Assembly: GCA_016763045.1 (NCBI GenBank)
Contig: JAESUN010000216.1
Span: 1-6,345, forward strand
Source: Opitutaceae bacterium
GTDB lineage: Bacteria > Verrucomicrobiota > Verrucomicrobiia > Opitutales > Opitutaceae
DNA: 6,345 nucleotides
Direction: 5' to 3'
A model generated the notes under the pieces. It ran no database searches. It saw only the letters and a list, made by a program, of their open reading frames with translations, and was not told where the DNA came from. The translations under genes were made by a program, and so were the position numbers. How positions within the stretch are numbered: position 1 is the stretch's first letter; the number at the start of each line of letters is the position of its first letter. Positions 1 through 5,813 of this stretch are shown here, in pieces.

Positions 1-6
1 ATCAGT

Positions 7-2079
7 CTAATATTGAGGGTTGAAGGAGGAAAGGAGTAGGGGGCCAGTCAGTTCTTCCTTTGATAGGAGTGAGGCGATTTCCTTTTGGTCACCCGTGAAG
101 ACGTTGCCTTTTGCCAGATGATAAAGTTTCTGGGCTCCTGTAAGGCCATTCTGAGCCAAACTCTCGAGGTCGCTTTCGCTCCACGGTTCGTCTGAAGAGA
201 GTAGAAGGATATGATGGAAGCTATCTCCTGTGAGGATATATCCCTGTCTGCTACCGATTTGTATTCGTTCAGTTCTTACGGGACTTTTCGAAGGGTTGGT
301 AAAGAGAACCGCGTTAAGAGTGCGAAGGGCCGTAAAGGTATCTCTCGGATTGCAGAGAGGATCGAGCAGTCCGTGGCTGATATCCATCGTTCGATCCATG
401 TCGACGAGTGGATCGAAGAAGATGCGTGCGCCGGGTAATGCCGTGATGTGAAACAATGCTTCGGCTGCACGATCTAGGTTGACTTGATCGTTGAGAGAGG
501 GGAGCTCGACTGTCAGATCTACTTTTTGAATCTTTTCAAAGGAAGACAGGATTGAAGTCAGTTGCGAGATGATCTCGGCTGGACTTTCTTCCGCGTGAAT
601 CCGGCAAAGTGCACGATCCAGAGAAATATCCGTTTGTTGCAGCTTTTGGTTGAGCTCCGACAGTTCATCCAGGGTGTATCCCACGCGTGTTCTGGGGTGT
701 TGTTTCCCCTTAAATATTTCGCCGGGGATGACGGGAGCCAGAGATAATTCGAAGTGAAGATTTTGACTCAATTCAACCAATTCTTTGAGGGTCTTTTCCT
801 CGGGAAAGAGAGAACCGGCTATTTGCCATTCGAGACAGGTTACTTTTGTTTGGGCCAGTGTTCCTCGCATCTTTTCCGATAGGTCGGTAGCCAGCGTGGT
901 AACGGTCATCTCGACACCTTCATTCGATAGTACACTGAGGCGTTTACTTTGAAAGGGGTCATCCCAATCCGTAAGAGGCACTCTTACATGACGAGTTCCG
1001 CTTTCGAGGAGTAAGAGAAGGGGATAGTCGTTTCGTATCTTCGGGCGTACCAAATTGGGAAACCCGATAGGGATTTCTACGGTAGAGGATAAAGGCTGTC
1101 GTAAAGAGATCCCGAGTGGTGATGACGCTTGTCCGGCGCTGAGTGGGGTAAGTAATTTTTTGAAAGGCGGTGGACACCATTGTTCTGCCTGATTGAGGCC
1201 GGATGTCCAGATGAAATGCACGTCCGTTCTATCCGCCAAGACTCGTATGAGGTAGATTCCCAGTTTGTCGCGATCATCCCGTCCTCGTTCTGGGGGAGGC
1301 GGAGCCTGGAAAAGATAGCCAAAACCGGGGCGAGTAAAGGCCGGAGAGGCAAATTGAAAGTAACGAGCCCCTTCAATTCTGTCCAGAAAAGCAAAGTGAA
1401 CATGAGCTCCGCCAATCAGCTCTATGCGATATTTTTTCACTAACTCAAGCAGAGTGGAACGAGCGGGTTCACTGATGACATCGTAATGTCCCAATGCTTC
1501 GTCGTTTCGATCTCCGAGATAAAGAGGGAGATGAAGAAAGAGAAAAATCCGTTTCCCGTTAGCTTTTTCGAGTTCTTGCTCCAGCCAGGCTTGTTGTGCT
1601 TTTTCATCTTCGCTGCCTGTATTTAAAATCTGGGAGTTGATGATGATCAGGTGGCACTCCGGTTTTTCAATGGCATACCAGGATCGGCCGCATTGTTGGT
1701 GAAACCATTCCAGAGATTCTTTTTCAACCGGGTGGGTCGGCATGGTCAGATCCGGTTTATCTCCCACATCATGATTCCCGGCGACAAAATGCACCTTGCT
1801 GTTGCAGGCCTGCATTTGGGCCAGGGCAGCCTGAAATGATTCGCGGAATTCTTCCACTCCTGGATATTCCTGAACGACATCGCCCATGTGCAGAACAAAT
1901 TCCGGTTTTAGGTCTGCTACGAGTTCCCAGACCATTTCTGCCCGGCCTTTCTGTTTGGCCCGGGAGGGAAATTCTTTTGATCCTTTGGATTTTGCTTCGG
2001 TAAAGTGGGAGTCCGCTACCAGCGCAAATTCCAGCAAAGCGGGTTCGTGTAAGCTGCGATCAAATAATTCGAGGCTCAC
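7..2079 (-). CDS. Calcineurin-like metallophosphoesterase with long uncharacterised C-terminal half
   Basis: The 690-residue protein starts at GTG (2079-2077) and ends at TAG (9-7). Residues about 15-235 form a complete calcineurin-like metallophosphoesterase domain: D23-x-H25 (VADSHF), G66-D67 (HMGDVV), G101-N-H-D104, H183 (FLHLP) and the closing H226-x-H228 (GGAHVHF). All usual metal ligands are present, so phosphoester hydrolysis is likely; the substrate cannot be told. No signal peptide is seen, which suggests a cytoplasmic protein. A proline-rich stretch (258-263) lies just after the domain. Residues about 320-690 match nothing I recognise with confidence. Residues 320-400 look beta-rich, 411-592 alternate strands and helices, and 602-630 look like beta strands again. 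The gene lies 62 bases downstream of the HPr gene on the same strand, so co-transcription is probable. An AGGA sits only two bases before the GTG, too close for a normal ribosome binding site. Family assignment is firm; the biological role is unknown. Confidence 0.92.
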   Translation of the reverse strand: MSLELFDRSLHEPALLEFALVADSHFTEAKSKGSKEFPSRAKQKGRAEMVWELVADLKPEFVLHMGDVVQEYPGVEEFRESFQAALAQMQACNSKVHFVAGNHDVGDKPDLTMPTHPVEKESLEWFHQQCGRSWYAIEKPECHLIIINSQILNTGSEDEKAQQAWLEQELEKANGKRIFLFLHLPLYLGDRNDEALGHYDVISEPARSTLLELVKKYRIELIGGAHVHFAFLDRIEGARYFQFASPAFTRPGFGYLFQAPPPPERGRDDRDKLGIYLIRVLADRTDVHFIWTSGLNQAEQWCPPPFKKLLTPLSAGQASSPLGISLRQPLSSTVEIPIGFPNLVRPKIRNDYPLLLLLESGTRHVRVPLTDWDDPFQSKRLSVLSNEGVEMTVTTLATDLSEKMRGTLAQTKVTCLEWQIAGSLFPEEKTLKELVELSQNLHFELSLAPVIPGEIFKGKQHPRTRVGYTLDELSELNQKLQQTDISLDRALCRIHAEESPAEIISQLTSILSSFEKIQKVDLTVELPSLNDQVNLDRAAEALFHITALPGARIFFDPLVDMDRTMDISHGLLDPLCNPRDTFTALRTLNAVLFTNPSKSPVRTERIQIGSRQGYILTGDSFHHILLLSSDEPWSESDLESLAQNGLTGAQKLYHLAKGNVFTGDQKEIASLLSKEELTGPLLLSSFNPQY

Positions 2080-2141
2080 GTTCCTGAATTATTGGGGTAA
2101 ACGGGGAGAGTTCGTATCATGCAAAGGAGAAGGACCAGGGC

Positions 2142-2441
2142 TTAGCCTTCGTCGAATTTTCGCTTAAAGAGATCTTCGAGATCCTTAATCATTTCTTCAG
2201 CGTCGGGGCCCTCGACAATCGCTTTGATGGAAGAACCACGTCCAGCCGCGAGCATCATTAGCCCCATAATGCTTTTGCCATTCACTTCTTCACCGTCTTT
2301 TTCAAAATTTATCTCAGCGGTGTATTTATTGGTCACCCTTACAATCATAGCCGCAGGACGGGCGTGAATGCCTGTCTTGTTCTGGACCAAGAGTTCTGTT
2401 TCTCTCTTGCTTCCAGTGGGTGAGGTTTCGCTGGTTTCCAT
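2142..2441 (-). CDS. ptsH: HPr-family phosphocarrier protein
   Basis: This 99-residue protein has the HPr active-site motif TGIHARPA with the phosphorylatable His at H26, and the regulatory-site motif NGKSIMGLMML with Ser at S57. Their 31-residue spacing equals that of His15 and Ser46 in classical HPr. HPr accepts phosphate from PEP via enzyme I on the His, while HPr kinase acts on the Ser. The N-terminus is about 11 residues longer than usual. The ATG at 2441 is chosen because the HPr fold begins soon after it (ETELLVQNKTG). No Shine-Dalgarno precedes it. A TTG at 2456, five codons upstream and four bases after GGGGA, is a possible alternative start. A still longer frame to 2585 would run into the divergent kdsB start and adds no HPr-like sequence. 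No enzyme I, EIIA or hprK lies in the window. Whether it works as HPr in a sugar PTS or in a regulatory NPr-like chain cannot be settled here. Confidence 0.94.
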   Translation of the reverse strand: METSETSPTGSKRETELLVQNKTGIHARPAAMIVRVTNKYTAEINFEKDGEEVNGKSIMGLMMLAAGRGSSIKAIVEGPDAEEMIKDLEDLFKRKFDEG

Positions 2442-2465
2442 TACGTGAGGTGACAAATATTCCCC

Positions 2466-2495
2466 ATTGCCCGAATCAGAATGATTCTTTGCAAT
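2466..2495. promoter_or_regulatory. Interrupted 30-bp dyad upstream of HPr gene (candidate operator or leader hairpin)
   Basis: The core is a perfect inverted repeat, GAATCA-GAA-TGATTC (2473-2487). It is flanked after short unpaired gaps by a second pair of arms, ATTGC (2466-2470) and GCAAT (2491-2495). In total 11 base pairs are symmetric about one centre. The dyad lies 25-54 bases before the HPr start codon, between the divergent HPr and kdsB genes. It could be a repressor-binding site or a leader RNA hairpin. It has no T-run on either side, so it is not a standard terminator. The symmetry is seen directly; the function is inferred. Confidence 0.4.
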
Positions 2496-2515
2496 AGGAA
2501 AGAACGTCTGTTTTC

Positions 2516-2544
2516 TTGTTTTCGTAAACTGCTTGCAATCTAAA
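2516..2544 (+). promoter_or_regulatory. Weak candidate sigma70-type promoter for kdsB
   Basis: TTGTTT (2516-2521) and TCTAAA (2539-2544) are separated by 17 bases and match the -35 and -10 consensus at 3 and 4 of 6 positions. Transcription would start near 2551, giving a leader of about 28 bases before the kdsB ATG. This is the best pair I found in the 137-base divergent region, but it could occur by chance in such T/A-rich DNA. I saw no convincing pair for the HPr gene on the other strand. Confidence 0.25.
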
Positions 2545-2578
2545 AAAGAAAGACGGTTTTCTAACCCTATTCCATAAA

Positions 2579-3331
2579 ATGCCACAATTTGCGATTTTGG
2601 TTCCGGCTCGATTAGACTCGACGCGCTTTCCTGAGAAACTCCTCCATCTTATCCGTGGGAAACCTCTCATTCTGTGGGTAGCCGAGCGAATCGCTTCTGA
2701 GGTGCCAGAGATTCCCCTTTGGTTTGCGGTGGATGGTGAAAAACTTCGTCGGTTATTGGAAGCAAATGGATATAGGGCAGTGATGACTGATCCCGCCCAT
2801 CAGAGTGGCACGGATCGACTGGCAGAGGCGAATGAAACGGTCGGTGCAGAGTATGTGATCAATGTCCAGGGAGATGAGCCCTTGGTCTCTGCTCGCCAGA
2901 TTCGCACTTTAGCGGAGTTGGTTCAGGGCGAATGCCCTATGGGGACATTGGGTATGCGTTTTAAACGGGCTGAAGATTTTCTGAATCCGAATCAGGTGAA
3001 GGTCGTGACCGATTCATCCAATCGTGCGCTTTTTTTCTCCCGTTCGCCGATCCCTTATCCCCGGGATGAGGGAGCTTCCATAGGAGAAGTCTGGTTGGCT
3101 CAAAATAAGGTTTATAGGCATTTGGGGCTTTATTCCTATAGAGGAGATTTCCTGAAAACGTTCAGTGAAATGCCTGTAGGACGTCTTGAGCAAATTGAAA
3201 AACTGGAGCAACTCAGGGTGATGGAAGCCGGTTACGAAATTGCTGTTGGATATACGGAAGAGGCGTCAATCGGGATTGATATACCGGCTGATGTCGCGGA
3301 GTTCGAAGCGCACTTGTCGGAATCAGAATAG
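2579..3331 (+). CDS. kdsB: 3-deoxy-manno-octulosonate cytidylyltransferase (CMP-Kdo synthetase)
   Basis: The enzyme joins Kdo to CMP from CTP, giving the activated sugar used to build the LPS inner core; it acts in the cytoplasm. The 250 residues match the usual family length of about 250. Family motifs appear in order: the nucleotide-binding start VPARLDSTRFPEKLL (8-22), the SGTDRLAEA segment (76-84), the metal/CTP motif NVQGDEP (95-101, D99), RHLGLYSYRGDFL (180-192), the LEQIEKLEQLR helix (203-213) and IGIDIPAD (231-238, D234, the expected second metal Asp). A small variation is PEKLL where many relatives have PGKPL; the Lys (K20) is kept. The ATG at 2579 puts the first beta strand right at the N-terminus, as expected. 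No Shine-Dalgarno is visible before it. The gene is divergent from HPr and convergent with carA, so it is probably transcribed alone. The rest of the Kdo pathway (kdsA, kdsC, waaA) is not in the window. Confidence 0.97.
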   Translation: MPQFAILVPARLDSTRFPEKLLHLIRGKPLILWVAERIASEVPEIPLWFAVDGEKLRRLLEANGYRAVMTDPAHQSGTDRLAEANETVGAEYVINVQGDEPLVSARQIRTLAELVQGECPMGTLGMRFKRAEDFLNPNQVKVVTDSSNRALFFSRSPIPYPRDEGASIGEVWLAQNKVYRHLGLYSYRGDFLKTFSEMPVGRLEQIEKLEQLRVMEAGYEIAVGYTEEASIGIDIPADVAEFEAHLSESE

Positions 3332-3354
3332 TCTAATCTGAGGATTAGATTTTT
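3332..3354 (+). terminator. Rho-independent terminator-like hairpin after kdsB, overlapping the carA stop
   Basis: TCTAATC (3332-3338) and GATTAGA (3343-3349) form a perfect 7-bp stem with a TGAG loop. On the plus strand it is followed at once by five T (3350-3354). It begins directly after the kdsB TAG. The right arm contains the carA TAA (read on the minus strand), so the two convergent genes share it. On the minus strand no T-run follows, so it should serve kdsB only. The stem is A/T-rich and short, which lowers confidence in strong termination. Confidence 0.55.
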
Positions 3355-4511
3355 CCCTTAGCTCGGGAATCGACCTGATTGTAGAAATCGTTGAAGAGAG
3401 GATCCGCATCGTTGGGGCCTGGCGCGGCCTCTGGATGATACTGCACAGAGAAGATGGGGAGATCCTTGTGGCGTAAGCCTTCGACGGTATTGTCGTTGAG
3501 ATTAATTTCGGTTACAACTGCGCCACATTTCTCTATTTGTTTGGGGTCTGAGGCAAATCCGTGATTCTGGGATGTGATAGAAACACGTCCCGTTTCAATA
3601 TTCTTGACGGGTTGATTGCCTCCGCGATGGCCAAACTTCAGCTTAAATGTTCCTGCGCCGAGAGCATGAGTGATGACTTGGTGTCCTAGGCAGATTCCGA
3701 AGGTCGGGAAATCAGGCATCAGGTCCTTGACTGTATCATGGACATAGTCGAGAGCTGCCGGGTCGCCGGGGCCATTGGAAAGAAAGAGGCCATCCGGTGC
3801 AAATTCACGGATTTCGGCGGGGGACGCGGTCGCGGGAAAAACACGCACCTCGAAACCATGGCGGACCAGCTTGCGGAAGATATTGTACTTTGCACCCAGA
3901 TCGAAGGCTGCTAACCGATAAATTTTTTCGGGACGGGCTTTTTCAAATAGAGTGGTACCGACAGGAGAATAAGGGAGATTGGACGGGTCTTCGGCATTCC
4001 AGGTATAGGCTTCTTTGCAAGTGACTTCTTTCACGTAGTCAGCCCCTACGATGCCTACCCATTCCCGGGCTCGTTTGATAGCTTCTTCATCACTGATGTC
4101 TTCGGTGCTCAGGCAGGCCTTCATTGCGCCACTGACCCGAAGTTTTTTAGTGAGAGTCCGGGTATCGATTCTCTGCAATCCGGGGATACCATGTTGGGTT
4201 AGATATTCCTCTAGAGAGGTTTGGCTGCGCCATGAACTACTAACCGGGCTGAGCTCATGCACGATGAATCCAGAAACTTTGGGAGAATCCGATTCTTCGT
4301 CGCTTTCATTCACGCCGTAGTTACCGATCATAGGCGCGGTCATGCATACAATCTGACGAAAGTAGGAGGGATCAGTGAGAACTTCCTGATATCCGGTCAT
4401 ACTGGTATTGAAAACAGCTTCGCCGGAGATGGTGGCGGCGCCACCAAAACCGATACCACGGAAGATGCTTCCATCCTCCAATGCTAGAACTCCAGATCGT
4501 TTTTGGCTCAT
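3345..4511 (-). CDS. carA: Carbamoyl-phosphate synthase small (glutaminase) subunit
   Basis: CarA hydrolyses glutamine and passes ammonia to the large subunit CarB, which makes carbamoyl phosphate for pyrimidines and arginine. The 388 residues fit the family. The N-terminal CPSase domain (about 5-150) has LEDGSIFRG, EAVFNTSMTGYQEVLTDPSY and the IDTRTLTKKLR segment. The class I glutamine amidotransferase domain (about 198-380) has SNGPGDP, the nucleophile C274 in FGICLGHQ, SQNHGFA, and the catalytic pair H359/E361 in QYHPEAAPGP. The triad is complete. The ATG at 4511 is chosen because it puts LEDG at residues 11-14, close to known CarA proteins. A TTG at 4526 would add five residues. Neither start has a Shine-Dalgarno sequence. 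carB is not adjacent: on this strand the next gene downstream is the HPr gene, beyond the opposing kdsB, so carA appears to stand alone. It is divergent from kamA. Confidence 0.97.
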   Translation of the reverse strand: MSQKRSGVLALEDGSIFRGIGFGGAATISGEAVFNTSMTGYQEVLTDPSYFRQIVCMTAPMIGNYGVNESDEESDSPKVSGFIVHELSPVSSSWRSQTSLEEYLTQHGIPGLQRIDTRTLTKKLRVSGAMKACLSTEDISDEEAIKRAREWVGIVGADYVKEVTCKEAYTWNAEDPSNLPYSPVGTTLFEKARPEKIYRLAAFDLGAKYNIFRKLVRHGFEVRVFPATASPAEIREFAPDGLFLSNGPGDPAALDYVHDTVKDLMPDFPTFGICLGHQVITHALGAGTFKLKFGHRGGNQPVKNIETGRVSITSQNHGFASDPKQIEKCGAVVTEINLNDNTVEGLRHKDLPIFSVQYHPEAAPGPNDADPLFNDFYNQVDSRAKGKI

Positions 4512-4554
4512 TGGGGCTCGAAGCAATAGAGTTTATGGAGCACTGCCAACTGAA

Positions 4555-4583
4555 ATTTAAAACTTACTTAATTTTCCTGAGAA
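4555..4583 (-). promoter_or_regulatory. Weak candidate sigma70-type promoter for carA
   Basis: Read on the minus strand, TTCTCA (4583-4578) and TTAAAT (4560-4555) are separated by 17 bases. Each matches the consensus at 4 of 6 positions. Transcription would start near 4548, giving a leader of about 37 bases to the carA ATG. The -35 box lies one base from the candidate -35 box of kamA on the other strand. This is pattern matching only. Confidence 0.3.
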
Positions 4584-4584
4584 T

Positions 4585-4614
4585 TTGACAGATTTCGGAT
4601 CTGGGCAATAGTTT
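4585..4614 (+). promoter_or_regulatory. Candidate kamA promoter with perfect -35 box and internal dyads
   Basis: TTGACA (4585-4590) is a perfect -35 hexamer. The best-placed -10 is a poor TAGTTT (4609-4614, 3 of 6) after 18 bases. If used, transcription would begin near 4621, only about seven bases before the kamA ATG, so the message would be almost leaderless. A dyad CAGAT-TTCGG-ATCTG (4589-4603) starts inside the -35 box and fills the spacer. A second, AATAG-TTTC-CTATT (4607-4620), covers the -10. A strong -35, weak -10 and overlapping dyads are what a regulated promoter could look like, but no regulator is identified. Confidence 0.35.
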
Positions 4615-4627
4615 CCTATTTTACATT

Positions 4628-5803
4628 ATGCCATATACTGAAGATCGCGAAGCCTGGACGAAAGGGCAGGGCCTATGGGAGCATATCCCGGTCGAAACCT
4701 GGAATGATTGGGGCTGGCAACTGAAAAACCGGCTGACAAAGGTTGAGCAGCTGGAGCAGTTTATGACGCTGACTCCAGAGGAAAAGCAGGGCTGCTATTT
4801 TGCCAATTCGAAGCTCGCCTTGGCCATCACTCCCTACTTTTTCAATCTGATTGATCGAAATGACCCCAATTGTCCGATCCGACGGCAGGTTATCCCCCGA
4901 GGGGAAGAGATGACGATTGCACCGGAAGAACTCTTGGATCCAGTGGGGGAGGATGAGCATATGAAAGTCCCTGGGTTGGTTCATCGTTATCCAGACCGGG
5001 TTTTGTTTTTGGTGACGGATAGGTGTGCTGCGTATTGTCGATATTGTACCCGCAGCCGATTGGTCAGTAATGCACAGGACTATAATTTTCATCCGGAGTA
5101 TGAGCAGGGCCTACGTTATATCGAAAGTCATCCAGAAGTGCGCGATGTTCTTTTGAGCGGTGGAGACCCTTTATTACTGGCGGATCGCAAGCTGGATCAT
5201 TTGTTGGGTCGGTTACGTGCGATCAAGCATGTGGAGTTTATTCGTATAGGCTCCCGAATTCCCGTTTTTCTACCTCAACGGATTACTCCGGAGTTATGTA
5301 CCATTCTCAAAAAACATGGTCCCATCTGGATGAGTATTCATGTGAATCATCCTAAAGAGTGTACCCAGGAGCTGAAGGATGCCTGTGATCGTCTTTCCTA
5401 TGCCGGAGTGCCTCTGGGCAATCAGTCTGTTTTGCTCAAAGGAGTGAATGATGATGCCGATGTGATGAAGGCCTTGGTTCACCGACTTCTTCGAATGAGA
5501 GTCCGTCCTTACTATCTCTATCAGTGCGATTTGATCACTGGCAGTGCTCATCTTCGAACGAGTGTGCAAAAAGGGATCGATATCATTCGGTCCTTACGTG
5601 GGCATACCACGGGCTATGGAATTCCGCAGTTTGTTATCGATGCACCCGGAGGTGGTGGGAAAATTCCTATCAATCCCGATTACGTAGAGAAAGTGGATGA
5701 GGATGAGATTGTTCTGCGCAACTACGAAGGAGAGCGTTTCACCTATCCGCTGAAACCGGGAAAAGGTGCTCCGGTTTCAGAACCTTATACATACGAAACC
5801 TAA
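4628..5803 (+). CDS. kamA: Lysine 2,3-aminomutase (radical SAM, PLP-dependent)
   Basis: The enzyme converts L-lysine to L-beta-lysine using S-adenosylmethionine, a 4Fe-4S cluster and pyridoxal phosphate. The 391 residues fit KamA. The cluster motif is C133-AAY-C137-RY-C140, followed by R142; the SGGDP segment is at 177-181; the PLP lysine is K345 in DAPGGGGKIP. Compared from memory with the Clostridium subterminale enzyme (C125/129/132, R134, Y290, D293, D330, K337), every one of these residues is found at a constant shift of eight: Y298, D301, D338, K345. The two Asp hold the substrate's epsilon-amino group. They are, as I recall, replaced in glutamate 2,3-aminomutase and absent in EpmB, so the lysine enzyme is favoured. 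The N-terminal region (1-110) also has KamA character. The ATG at 4628 has no Shine-Dalgarno. The beta-lysine acetyltransferase gene ablB, a common partner in osmolyte synthesis, is not next to it; a lipoprotein gene follows after 10 bases. Confidence 0.95.
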   Translation: MPYTEDREAWTKGQGLWEHIPVETWNDWGWQLKNRLTKVEQLEQFMTLTPEEKQGCYFANSKLALAITPYFFNLIDRNDPNCPIRRQVIPRGEEMTIAPEELLDPVGEDEHMKVPGLVHRYPDRVLFLVTDRCAAYCRYCTRSRLVSNAQDYNFHPEYEQGLRYIESHPEVRDVLLSGGDPLLLADRKLDHLLGRLRAIKHVEFIRIGSRIPVFLPQRITPELCTILKKHGPIWMSIHVNHPKECTQELKDACDRLSYAGVPLGNQSVLLKGVNDDADVMKALVHRLLRMRVRPYYLYQCDLITGSAHLRTSVQKGIDIIRSLRGHTTGYGIPQFVIDAPGGGGKIPINPDYVEKVDEDEIVLRNYEGERFTYPLKPGKGAPVSEPYTYET

Positions 5804-5813
5804 CGGCTATACC

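Noticed and set aside
1077..1415. 112-codon open frame on the minus strand inside the phosphoesterase gene
   Set aside because: It is an out-of-frame shadow of a well-supported gene; its translation shows no recognisable domain.
2489..2538. Two TTGCAA palindromes (2489-2494 and 2533-2538) as a paired operator
   Set aside because: Six-base palindromes this A/T-rich occur often by chance, and the 44-base spacing is not a clear number of helical turns.
2442..2585. Longer HPr start giving a 147-residue protein
   Set aside because: The extra 48 residues show no HPr or signal sequence and the frame would begin inside the divergent kdsB start; HPr proteins are normally 85-100 residues.
4673..5092. 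139-codon open frame antisense to kamA
   Set aside because: It lies wholly within the conserved kamA coding sequence, and its translation shows no domain or membrane pattern.
4628..5803. KamA homologue as EpmB (EF-P lysine aminomutase) or glutamate 2,3-aminomutase
   Set aside because: Both Asp residues for the lysine side-chain amine (D301, D338) are present at exact positions, and the N-terminal region and length match KamA.
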